Assembly (NCBI GenBank): GCA_946499505.1
Contig: CAMMSL010000009.1
Span: forward strand, 1-64,000
Direction: 5' to 3'
Source of the DNA: an uncultured Lachnoclostridium sp.
GTDB taxonomy: Bacteria; Bacillota; Clostridia; Lachnospirales; Lachnospiraceae
Length of the DNA stretch: 64,000 nt
The position numbers and the translations under genes are program-made. Positions 57,106-64,000 of the stretch are shown one piece after another (within the stretch, counting starts at the first letter, position 1; every line of letters begins with the position of its first letter). The notes beneath the pieces were generated by a model. That model was given only the letters and a program-made list of their open reading frames with translations. It did no database searches and was not told the origin of the DNA.

Positions 57106-57123
57106 TATATTTGTGATTCCTAC

Positions 57124-57152
57124 TTGTTACTTTTTTTAAAACACGTTATAAT
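57124..57152 (+). promoter_or_regulatory. Promoter of the PrsA-like lipoprotein gene
   Basis: TTGTTA (57124-57129), 17 bases, TATAAT (57147-57152). The leader contains a stem CGGGTAT (57164-57170) with ATACCCG (57191-57197) just before the ribosome site. Confidence 0.75.
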
Positions 57153-57215
57153 GTAGCAGTATGCGGGTATTGCATATATGTAGTATTATTATACCCGAAA
57201 AAGAGGAGGATACTT

Positions 57216-58289
57216 ATGGTACATTTCGGAAAAAAAGCTGCAGTACTGACAGCGGTGGGAGTCCTTGCGGCTACAACCGTGACGGGATGCAGTGGTTCGA
57301 TCAATACAGATGCAGTTGTTGCCACAGTAGGCGATGACGAGATCACCCTCGGAGTGGCGAACTTCTATGCAAGGATGACTCAGGGACAGTACGAGACTTA
57401 TTATGCAGGTATGATGGGAACTACTGGTGAAGCAATGTGGACACAGGAAGCCGGAGAGGACCAGACATATGAGGAATCTGTGAAAGACGGTCTTATGGAA
57501 AATCTGGAGAATATGTATCTCATATCCCAGCACGCGGCAGAGTATGATGTGTCGCTGACTGAGGAGGAAGAAGATGCCATCGCGGATGCAGCGGCACAGT
57601 TCGATGAAGATAATACGGATGAAGCGAAAGAAACTGTATCCGGATACCGCAAGGATATTGAAGAATTCCTCAGACTTGCTACAATTCAGACAAAGATGGA
57701 CAGCAAGATGAGAGAGGGCGTGGACGAGGAAGTGTCTGATGAAGAGGCGGCACAGAAAGCAATGAAATACGTCTTTTTCTCATATACAACGACGGATGAT
57801 TCCGGTAATTCCACAGAACTTACCGATGAAGAGAAAGAGAACCTGAAGACAGATGCCCAGTCACTTGTGGACAGAGTAAATGCGGGAGAAGATATTTCAA
57901 CTGTTGCTGAAGAGCTCGGACAGACGGCATACGATCTTACATTTGATTCGGACAGTACGAGTCCGAATGAGGACCTGATCGCTGCGGTTGACGCTTTCGA
58001 GACGGAAGGTCAGGTGACGGATGTGATCGAGGCGGACACCGGTCTTTATGTGGGACAGCTTACAAGCCTTCTGGATCGTGATGCGACAGATCAAAAGAAA
58101 ACTTCGATCGTAGAGGAGCGCAGGCAGGAACAGTATGATTCACTTCTGGAAGAGTGGAGAAATGCTACAGATATCAAGGTGGATGAGAAAGTCTGGGATA
58201 AGGTCGACTTTGAAGATACCGGGGTAACGATCATTACATCCGAGACAGAGGATACCTCTGAAGGAAACGCGGACGGTACATCTGAATAA
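57216..58289 (+). CDS. PrsA/SurA-like foldase lipoprotein
   Basis: A 357-aa secreted lipoprotein. Signal peptide MVHFGKKAAVLTAVGVLAATTVTGC has the lipobox VTGC at Cys25. The N-terminal region resembles the SurA/PrsA chaperone module (VVATVGDDEITLGVANFYAR), with long acidic helices; the middle (MKYVFFSYTTTDDSGNSTEL, then LVDRVNAGEDISTVAEELGQ) matches the place of a parvulin PPIase domain, but that domain is reduced, so it may act as a holdase only. AGAGGAGG precedes the ATG. It follows mfd, a common arrangement. Confidence 0.82.
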   Translation: MVHFGKKAAVLTAVGVLAATTVTGCSGSINTDAVVATVGDDEITLGVANFYARMTQGQYETYYAGMMGTTGEAMWTQEAGEDQTYEESVKDGLMENLENMYLISQHAAEYDVSLTEEEEDAIADAAAQFDEDNTDEAKETVSGYRKDIEEFLRLATIQTKMDSKMREGVDEEVSDEEAAQKAMKYVFFSYTTTDDSGNSTELTDEEKENLKTDAQSLVDRVNAGEDISTVAEELGQTAYDLTFDSDSTSPNEDLIAAVDAFETEGQVTDVIEADTGLYVGQLTSLLDRDATDQKKTSIVEERRQEQYDSLLEEWRNATDIKVDEKVWDKVDFEDTGVTIITSETEDTSEGNADGTSE

Positions 58290-58299
58290 ATAAGCAATA

Positions 58300-58336
58300 A
58301 AAAAACAGTGACCATTTTACGGTCACTGTTTTTTTA
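58300..58336. terminator. Bidirectional terminator after the PrsA-like gene
   Basis: A 15-bp perfect stem, 58300-58314 with 58322-58336, with a 7-base loop, an A-run on the left and a T-run on the right. It serves the convergent PrsA-like and cytidylate-kinase-like genes. Confidence 0.93.
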
Positions 58337-58377
58337 TATGCTGCGCTTTGCGGCGCGGGTTTTCAGCAGGTACGGGA

Positions 58378-58863
58378 TCAGATATATTCACATTTTTCGA
58401 AATAATGCATCAGGATATCCGCGCAGTTTTCTACGCCGAGTTCGGATGTATCGAGAATCATGTGATAATCATTTACATCGCCCCATGTTTTGCCTGTGTG
58501 TTCATAATAATAGGCAGCTCTTTCTTCATCAGTTGTCTCCACTTTTTCCTTTGCTTCGTCATAGCTTAAGTTTTCCTTTTGCATGATCCTGTGGATGCGG
58601 TCTTCCTTGTCTGCACATACGAAGATGTTCAGGACATTCATTCTGTCTTTCAGGATATCGGAAGCACAGCGGCCGAGGATAATACACGGTTTTTCCGCCA
58701 GTCTGCGTATGGCTTCCGCCTCACTCTCGTACATATGGTCGTTGACCTTCTGTTCAATGTACGCCTTGTCATATACAGGGATATGAAGCTGTTCGGAAAG
58801 TTCTTTTGCGATGATACTTGCACCGGTTCCGAAACGGCGGCTCATGGTGATTACTAATTTCAT
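58378..58863 (-). CDS. Cytidylate-kinase-like family protein
   Basis: A 161-aa P-loop-type protein of the cytidylate-kinase-like family (AAK6/PF13189 type): MKLVITMSRRFGTGASIIAK gives a loose phosphate-binding loop, then IPVYDKAYIEQKV, CIILGRCASDILKD and NIFVCADKEDRIHRIMQKEN. It is shorter than true Cmk and the P-loop lacks the usual GxGKS/T, so the substrate is unknown. AGGAGG precedes the ATG. It lies 42 bases after the flavodiiron gene on the same strand. Confidence 0.8.
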   Translation of the reverse strand: MKLVITMSRRFGTGASIIAKELSEQLHIPVYDKAYIEQKVNDHMYESEAEAIRRLAEKPCIILGRCASDILKDRMNVLNIFVCADKEDRIHRIMQKENLSYDEAKEKVETTDEERAAYYYEHTGKTWGDVNDYHMILDTSELGVENCADILMHYFEKCEYI

Positions 58864-58890
58864 AAGAACTCCTCCTTTGTATTCACAAAA

Positions 58891-58904
58891 ATCAGGTACC
58901 TGAT
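58891..58904. promoter_or_regulatory. 14-bp perfect palindrome between the flavodiiron and kinase-like genes
   Basis: ATCAGGTACCTGAT reads identically on both strands. On the minus strand it directly follows TATAAT (58910-58905 region) and is followed by T-rich sequence, so it could be an operator near a transcription start for the downstream gene, or a very small hairpin. Confidence 0.5.
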
Positions 58905-58905
58905 A

Positions 58906-60108
58906 TTATAACACTTCTTCTGCGATTTGTCTTGCAAGAGATTCTATTTCTTCCATCTGTGCTTCCTTTACAGAAGATTTGATCGTTACGGCAGCAACCA
59001 TAAGAGACATGTCTTTCATTTCACTGATCTTTGTGCTGATCAGTTTCGTGCTCTGCGGCGCCCAGCTTCCATTTCCGAGAACCGCAATGGTACGGTTTTT
59101 AAGAGCAAGGGCTTTCATGTCCTCCAGATAGTTGTCCATCAGAGGATAGATACCGTTATTATATGTAGGAGCAGCAAGTACAATGTGGCTGTACTTGAAA
59201 CTATCAGCGATCAGCTCAGACACGTGTGTCTTGGAGATGTTGTGCATGCGGATATCTTTGACCCCTGCCTCAGCAAGTTTTGCGGCAAGTATTTCAGCCA
59301 TATTTTCCGTATTGCCGTACATGGACGCATATGCGATCATGACGCCTTTTTCCTCCGGCTCGTATCTGCTCCATTTATCGTATTTCCCGATAATGTAATC
59401 AAGGTCGGTTCTCCAGATTGGACCGTGGAGCGGGCAGAGCATCTGAATGTCGAGGCCGGCAGCTTTTTTCAGCACAGCCTGAACCTGCATGCCGTATTTA
59501 CCGACAATATTTGTATAATAGCGGCGTGCTTCGTCAAGCCAGTCGCGGCCAAAATTTACTTCATCGTTGAAAATATTTCCGTTTAATGCTTTAAACGTGC
59601 CGAATGCATCCGCACAGAACAGAATTTTGTCTGTTTCATCATATGTCATCATGACTTCCGGCCAGTGTACCATCGGCGCCATAACAAAATGAAGTGTATG
59701 TTTGCCGGTACAGAAAGTATCGCCTTCTTTTACTATGACTTTTTTCCCCTCCAGATTGAAATTGAAAAACTGATCGATCATAGGGAAAGTTTTGGCATTG
59801 CCGATAATCTGCATATCCGGATAGCGCAGCACAAGCTCATCGATCATGGCGCAGTGGTCCGGCTCCATATGATTGACGATCAGGTAGTCCAGTGATCTGC
59901 CGTTTAAAGCTGCCTGAACATTTTCAAGGAACTGGCGTCCGACTGAATAGTCTGCTGAATCAAAGAGAACAGTCTTGTCATCAAGCAGCAGATATGAATT
60001 GTAAGATACTCCGTCTGACAGCGGGAAAATATTCTCGAACAGCTCGATGCGGCGGTCGCTGGCTCCCACCCAGTACAGATCGTCTGTAATTTTTCTGAAA
60101 CAGTGCAT
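58906..60108 (-). CDS. A-type flavodiiron protein (FprA/Rbo type)
   Basis: Reduces O2 or NO to water or N2O in anaerobes. The 400-aa product has an N-terminal MBL-fold diiron domain with ligands in NHMEPDHCAMI (HxExDH), VHWPEVMMTY, CADAFGTF and LCPLHGPIWR, and a C-terminal flavodoxin domain (VMIAYASMYGNTENMAEILA, then APTYNNGIYPLMDNYLED) that binds FMN. There is no rubredoxin extension, so a separate electron donor is needed. AGGAGG precedes the ATG. This marks an anaerobe that tolerates some oxygen exposure. Confidence 0.95.
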   Translation of the reverse strand: MHCFRKITDDLYWVGASDRRIELFENIFPLSDGVSYNSYLLLDDKTVLFDSADYSVGRQFLENVQAALNGRSLDYLIVNHMEPDHCAMIDELVLRYPDMQIIGNAKTFPMIDQFFNFNLEGKKVIVKEGDTFCTGKHTLHFVMAPMVHWPEVMMTYDETDKILFCADAFGTFKALNGNIFNDEVNFGRDWLDEARRYYTNIVGKYGMQVQAVLKKAAGLDIQMLCPLHGPIWRTDLDYIIGKYDKWSRYEPEEKGVMIAYASMYGNTENMAEILAAKLAEAGVKDIRMHNISKTHVSELIADSFKYSHIVLAAPTYNNGIYPLMDNYLEDMKALALKNRTIAVLGNGSWAPQSTKLISTKISEMKDMSLMVAAVTIKSSVKEAQMEEIESLARQIAEEVL

Positions 60109-60165
60109 GAAAAATCCTCCTTATAGAAAAAGATTGTGAATGAATAAACAATTATTACCGACTAT

Positions 60166-60193
60166 ATTCTACCATAAAAGTTAAATTTCGCAA
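60166..60193 (-). promoter_or_regulatory. Probable promoter of the flavodiiron gene
   Basis: Minus strand TTGCGA (60193-60188), 16 bases, TAGAAT (60171-60166), about 60 bases before the ATG. Confidence 0.5.
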
Positions 60194-60334
60194 TATGCAT
60201 ATTTATTTTCATGTCGGGAACTGCTATCATAATGCTGAAACCCGCGGTAAAACCGGAAAGACCGGGCTCATCGGGCAGATCCGGACGGAACGGACTGAAA
60301 CAGCGGCGAACAGAATTACAGGAGGAGTGAAAGT

Positions 60335-60682
60335 ATGTTATTTTTATGTTATCCGAAATGCAGTACATGTATGAAAGCGAAAAAATGGCTCGGAGAAAAA
60401 GGATTTGAATATGAACTCAGAGATATTAAAACAGAAAATCCGACAGCAGAAGAGCTCCAGGACTGGTGGAAAAAGAGCGGAATTCCATTGAAACGCTTCT
60501 TTAATACGAGTGGAAATCTTTACAAAGAAATGAAGCTGAAGGATAAACTGCCGGAGATGAGCGAGGAGGAGCAGATCAATCTCCTGGCATCAGACGGAAT
60601 GCTGGTGAAACGTCCGATACTTGTAGATGATGAAAAAGTACTCGTAGGATTCCGCCAGCAGGAATGGGAGGAAAAATTGTAG
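60335..60682 (+). CDS. ArsC/Spx family thioredoxin-fold protein
   Basis: A 115-aa protein of the ArsC/Spx/YffB family: LFLCYPKCSTCMKAKKWLGE with CxxC at 10-13, FEYELRDIKTENPTAEELQD, then the FFNTSGNLYKEMKLKD segment and RPILVDDEKVLVGFRQQEWE. Family members are arsenate reductases or RNA-polymerase-binding redox regulators. It lacks the C-terminal features of Spx that I could point to, so a reductase-like role is as likely. AGGAGGAG precedes the ATG. Confidence 0.88.
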   Translation: MLFLCYPKCSTCMKAKKWLGEKGFEYELRDIKTENPTAEELQDWWKKSGIPLKRFFNTSGNLYKEMKLKDKLPEMSEEEQINLLASDGMLVKRPILVDDEKVLVGFRQQEWEEKL

Positions 60683-60725
60683 TAAAAAATTTCATGACCG
60701 TCTCCTACAGTTTTTTTATGAATTA

Positions 60726-60754
60726 TTGACACATAGGAGAGCAGAGGGTAAAAT
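60726..60754 (+). promoter_or_regulatory. Promoter of the BMP-type transporter operon
   Basis: TTGACA (60726-60731), 17 bases, TAAAAT (60749-60754). The leader of about 110 bases contains GTTCCGG/CCGGAAC, a small hairpin near 60829-60851, not a known riboswitch. Confidence 0.75.
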
Positions 60755-60873
60755 ACTATAGTAGCTGTCCGAATACAAAGAAGTTTTCTGAGGTTAGGAT
60801 GGCGTTTTTATTAACAAGCAAGAGCGGTTCCGGGCAAAGCCGACCGGAACAACAGCAGAAAAGGAGGAAAAGT

Positions 60874-62046
60874 ATGAAAAAGAAGTTCATCAGCGTATTA
60901 TTGTGTGCGGCTATGGCAGTCACCCTGATCGCAGGGTGCGGAGCTCCGGCAGCAGAAACCGGCGGAAATGAGGGGGGAGAGTCTTCCTCAGCAGCATCAG
61001 AGGGGATTCCGAAAGATGAGATTAAAGTAGGATTTGTACACGTATCGGATCCGAGTGATATGGGGTATACATACAACCAGGACCTCGGTACTCAGGAAAT
61101 GCAGAAAACACTTGGTTTAAGTGACGACCAGATCGTAAACAAATACAATGTACCGGAAGGTGCCGAGTGTGATACGGCACTGAGAGAACTTGTGGATGCA
61201 GGATGTAACATTATCTTTGCGACAAGCTTTGGATTCGAAGATTATGTAAAAGAAGTTGCTGCAGAGTATCCTGACATCCAGTTCTGCCATGCAACGGGAT
61301 ATCAGGCGGCTGATTCCGGTCTGGACAACTTCCACAACTATTTTGCATCTATCTATGAAGGACGCTATCTGGCAGGTATTGCAGCAGGAATGAAGACAGA
61401 GACAAATAAGCTCGGCTATGTCGCTGCGTTCCCGTTTGCAGAGGTTATCAGCGGATATACCGCATTCTATCTGGGAGCAAAGAGTGTAAACCCGGATGTG
61501 ACAATGGACATCATGTACACCAATTCATGGAATGATCCGACAGTTGAGTCTCAGGTTGCTCAGGCACTGATTGACCGCGGATGCGACGTGATTTCGCAGC
61601 ACTCTGACTCAACAGCTCCTGCAACAACAGCAGAGGATAACGGTGTATGGCAGGTTGGATACAACAATGATATGATCGAGGCTGCTCCGCATGCATCCCT
61701 GATTTCTCCGCGTATCGACTGGGGAATCTATGTGACAGAAGCTGTTCAGGATGTGATCGATGGAAAAGAGATCCCGGTTGACTGGTGCAGAGGTCTGGAG
61801 GACGGCGCTGTTTATCTGTCACCTCTGAATACAGATATTGCTGCAGAGGGAACACAGGAAGCTATTGATGAGGCACAGGAAAAACTGATCTCCGGCGAGA
61901 TCCATGTATTCGACGGACCGCTTTCCGGTGTGAGCCCGGAGGGTGAAAAGTACGAAGTTCCGGAAGGTGAGTATTATCATGAGCAGGAAGAGTCTTCTGC
62001 ACCGTCCTGGCTGTATATCATTGACGGCTGCAATGTTGTTGAATAA
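60874..62046 (+). CDS. BMP-family (PnrA-like) ABC substrate-binding lipoprotein
   Basis: A 390-aa binding lipoprotein of the BMP/PnrA family, whose members bind purine nucleosides. Signal peptide MKKKFISVLLCAAMAVTLIAGC ends at Cys22; an acidic/Ser-rich linker follows. Mature motifs: KVGFVHVSDPSDMGYTYNQD, CNIIFATSFGFEDYVKEVAA, SIYEGRYLAGIAAGMKT and QALIDRGCDVISQHSDSTAP. AAGGAGG precedes ATG 60874; the frame upstream to 60799 lacks a site. The ATPase and permease genes follow. Confidence 0.9.
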   Translation: MKKKFISVLLCAAMAVTLIAGCGAPAAETGGNEGGESSSAASEGIPKDEIKVGFVHVSDPSDMGYTYNQDLGTQEMQKTLGLSDDQIVNKYNVPEGAECDTALRELVDAGCNIIFATSFGFEDYVKEVAAEYPDIQFCHATGYQAADSGLDNFHNYFASIYEGRYLAGIAAGMKTETNKLGYVAAFPFAEVISGYTAFYLGAKSVNPDVTMDIMYTNSWNDPTVESQVAQALIDRGCDVISQHSDSTAPATTAEDNGVWQVGYNNDMIEAAPHASLISPRIDWGIYVTEAVQDVIDGKEIPVDWCRGLEDGAVYLSPLNTDIAAEGTQEAIDEAQEKLISGEIHVFDGPLSGVSPEGEKYEVPEGEYYHEQEESSAPSWLYIIDGCNVVE

Positions 62047-62079
62047 TTTTCGGTAATTTTATATTTGTTACAAATACAG

Positions 62080-62105
62080 AGCCGTCTTCGGACGGCTTTG
62101 TTTGT
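62080..62105 (+). terminator. Attenuating terminator between BMP lipoprotein and ATPase genes
   Basis: AGCCGTC (62080-62086), UUCG tetraloop, GACGGCT (62091-62097), extended by weaker pairs, then TTGTTTGTA. Partial termination here would raise the amount of binding protein over transporter. Confidence 0.75.
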
Positions 62106-62216
62106 ATAGCAGTCCTTTCGCGGCAGAAACAAGACAGCAGCTGAAGAGCACACTTAAACGCGGACAGGCTGCGTTAATTACATGAAAAGAGAAAGAAAGA
62201 GAAGGAAGGTGAGATT

Positions 62217-63800
62217 TTGGGAGGAACATCAGAGTATGCAGTAAAGATGCATCATGTAACTAAGACATTCGGAAAGGTCGTTGCAAACAAAGATGTCAAT
62301 CTCGAATTGAAGACCGGAGAGATCCTTGCACTTTTGGGGGAAAACGGCAGCGGAAAGACAACTCTTATGAATATGTTGTCAGGTATTTATTTTCCGGATC
62401 ACGGTGAGATTTTTGTAAAAGGGCAGGAAGTTACGATTCGTTCACCGAAAGACTCGTTCGCTCTGGGGATCGGCATGATCCATCAGCATTTCAAACTGGT
62501 AGATGTGCTGACTGCGGCGGAGAATATTGTACTGGGACTTGACGGAAAAGCCACAGTGAATCGGAAAGAAATCAACAGGAAAGTGGCGGAGCTCGCAAAG
62601 CGCTACGGATTCGAAATGGATCCGGCAAAGAAAGTCTACAATATGTCTGTTTCGGAAAAGCAGACTGTAGAGATCCTGAAAGTCCTGTATAAAGGTGCGG
62701 ACATCCTGATCCTGGATGAGCCGACAGCCGTGCTGACTCCTCAGGAGACAGATAAACTGTTCGCCGTGCTCCGAAATATGAAAAAAGACGGTAAATCCAT
62801 TATCATCATTACCCATAAACTCAACGAGGTGCTCGCAATTTCAGACCGGGTAGCGATTCTCCGCAAGGGAGAATATATCGGAGTGGTCAATACAGCGGAG
62901 ACGGATCAGGCCCAGCTTACCGAGATGATGGTAGGTCGCCCGGTCAGTCTGGAGATTGAGAGGCCCAAAGTAGAGCGAGGTGAAAAACGTCTTCAGGTGA
63001 TCGACCTGACCTGTCTAAACGGTGACGGGGTAAAAGCTCTGGATAACGTGTCCTTTGATGCATATGGCGGTGAGATCCTCGGGGTTGCCGGCATTGCAGG
63101 CAGCGGCCAGAAAGAATTGTGTGAGGTCATTGCCGGACTGTATCCGTCTATCGGAGGATCTGTTTTGTATTTGGGCGAACACAACGGGATTCCTGTGCAG
63201 GAACGCATTCTGGGTCTGAAGCCGGACGAGATAGTAAAGAAGGGAATCTCTATGGCGTTTGTACCGGAGGACCGTCTGGGAATGGGGCTTGTTGCCGGAA
63301 TGGATATGACAGATAATGTGATGCTCAGAAGCTATAAATCGAAAAAAGGAATTTTTGTAGACAGGAAGGCGCCGAAGGAACTTGCGGAGAAGCTGATCGA
63401 TGAACTTGAGATCGTGACCCCGGGCGTGGATACTCCTGTAGGAAGGCTTTCCGGAGGAAATGTCCAGAAAGTGCTCCTGGGACGGGAGATTGCCTGTCAG
63501 CCTTCCGTGCTGATCGTGGCCTATCCGGTCCGGGGCCTGGATATCAATTCTTCGTACCGGATCTATGATCTGCTCAACGAACAGAAGAAAAGGGGAGTTG
63601 CGGTCATTTTTATCGGTGAAGATCTGGATGTGCTGATGCAGCTTTCCGACCGGATCATGGTCATGTGCGGCGGAAAAGTGAGCGGGATCGTGGATCCTCA
63701 TGAGGTTACCAAAGAGGATATCGGTCTTATGATGATCCATACAGAGCATCCGTTTGCGAAAGATAAGAAGGAAGACGAGAAAGGGGAGGTGACAGCATGA
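62217..63800 (+). CDS. Nucleoside/sugar-type ABC transporter ATP-binding protein (two NBDs)
   Basis: A 527-aa double ATPase of the RbsA/NupO type. First half: Walker A GENGSGKTTLMNMLSGIYFP near 39, signature region MSVSEKQTVEILKVL (divergent), Walker B LILDEPTAVLTPQE. Second half: degenerate Walker A GIAGSGQKELCEVIAG, signature LSGGNVQKVLLGREIA and Walker B LIVAYPVRGLDI, where the usual catalytic Glu is absent, as is typical for this class. The start is TTG 62217 behind AAGGTGAG; an in-frame ATG 30 bases on is the alternative. The permease gene overlaps its stop (ATGA). Confidence 0.9.
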   Translation: MGGTSEYAVKMHHVTKTFGKVVANKDVNLELKTGEILALLGENGSGKTTLMNMLSGIYFPDHGEIFVKGQEVTIRSPKDSFALGIGMIHQHFKLVDVLTAAENIVLGLDGKATVNRKEINRKVAELAKRYGFEMDPAKKVYNMSVSEKQTVEILKVLYKGADILILDEPTAVLTPQETDKLFAVLRNMKKDGKSIIIITHKLNEVLAISDRVAILRKGEYIGVVNTAETDQAQLTEMMVGRPVSLEIERPKVERGEKRLQVIDLTCLNGDGVKALDNVSFDAYGGEILGVAGIAGSGQKELCEVIAGLYPSIGGSVLYLGEHNGIPVQERILGLKPDEIVKKGISMAFVPEDRLGMGLVAGMDMTDNVMLRSYKSKKGIFVDRKAPKELAEKLIDELEIVTPGVDTPVGRLSGGNVQKVLLGREIACQPSVLIVAYPVRGLDINSSYRIYDLLNEQKKRGVAVIFIGEDLDVLMQLSDRIMVMCGGKVSGIVDPHEVTKEDIGLMMIHTEHPFAKDKKEDEKGEVTA

Positions 63801-64000
63801 GTTCACATGGTACACAGACAAAAGAGCCTCTGATAAGAATGGTAAAGAGAGATACAATGCCGCAGAGGAAAGCGTGGGGGATTCGTGCCATAGCGTTTAT
63901 CCTCTCTCTTGTGACCGGAGGGATCGTGATCCTTATGCTGGGGCATAATCCATTTTATGTTTATATTTCGATGGTAAAAGGAGCATGGGGATCAAGCACG
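63797..64000 (+). CDS. ABC transporter permease, truncated by the window edge
   Basis: Only 68 codons are visible. The product begins with a basic cytoplasmic stretch and one hydrophobic segment (IRAIAFILSLVTGGIVILML) followed by GHNPFYVYISMVKGAWGSS, the start typical of BMP-type/YufP-like nucleoside permeases. It overlaps the ATPase stop by 4 bases, with GGGAGGTG upstream. At least one further permease gene is expected to the right. Confidence 0.85.
   Translation, partial: MSSHGTQTKEPLIRMVKRDTMPQRKAWGIRAIAFILSLVTGGIVILMLGHNPFYVYISMVKGAWGSST

Noticed and set aside
57216-58289. Full parvulin-type PPIase activity for the PrsA-like protein
   Set aside because: The parvulin signature residues are not visible; kept only as a foldase-like lipoprotein.

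Overview
The window reads as chromosomal core DNA of a spore-forming Lachnospiraceae-type Clostridium (Bacillota). Supporting signs are moderate GC, strong AGGAGG ribosome-binding sites, a sporulation sigma-G gene, HPr kinase/phosphorylase, long-form HPF, LuxS, a eukaryote-type HisA and several families I associate with this group (DUF5717, DUF5716, DUF5662, DUF1700/DUF4097). The genus cannot be fixed from the sequence. I see no rRNA, tRNA, CRISPR array, phage or intact insertion sequence. The DNA is almost fully coding.

Layout. 0.1-6 kb: ftsH, uvrC, hprK and a ROK glucokinase in one direction, ended by a very strong bidirectional terminator. 6-12 kb: a class A penicillin-binding protein with a long Gly/Thr tail (minus), a YigZ-type protein (plus), then hpf and typA/bipA (minus). 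12.1-12.5 kb: a nested palindromic element, the only gene-free stretch over 300 bases. 12.5-24.6 kb: a double-OB SSB-like protein, dapB, fbp, a primary-type sigma factor, a small lipoprotein, hisA, secA, prfB (read through a programmed +1 frameshift), hom and an ApgM-type enzyme that is probably the homoserine kinase. 24.7-26.6 kb (minus): a PadR regulator, DUF1700 and DUF4097 operon behind a consensus promoter. 26.8-32.7 kb: an acetyltransferase, then a three-gene cassette of unknown function (1100-aa Ig-like/helical protein, degenerate actin/Hsp70-fold protein, TPR protein). 32.7-35.2 kb: a polar amino-acid ABC transporter whose promoter carries repeated CGGATA dyads. 35.4-38.3 kb: purF and purB. 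38.5-43.7 kb: a Pro-repeat/LRR surface protein, a Sir2 homologue lacking the catalytic His, gltX and a UvrD-type helicase. 43.7-47.5 kb: DUF1292 (minus), an orphan sugar-type binding lipoprotein, a GH13 homologue that has lost its catalytic residues, and DUF5662. 47.6-53 kb: luxS, a histidine phosphatase, a beta-CASP metallo-beta-lactamase, sigG, a HAD phosphatase and two small unknowns. 53.1-58.3 kb: pth, mfd and a PrsA-like lipoprotein. 58.4-60.1 kb (minus): a flavodiiron protein and a cytidylate-kinase-like protein. 60.3-64 kb: an ArsC/Spx-like protein and the start of a BMP-type nucleoside ABC transporter that runs off the right edge.

Most genes are housekeeping (protein quality control, DNA repair, translation, purine, threonine and lysine synthesis, gluconeogenesis). 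The best candidates for new biology are the 27.3-32.7 kb cassette, two apparent pseudoenzymes (a GH13 homologue and a Sir2 homologue), the palindromic element at 12.2 kb and the dyad-rich promoter at 32.7 kb. All family assignments come from reading motifs; no database search was run.
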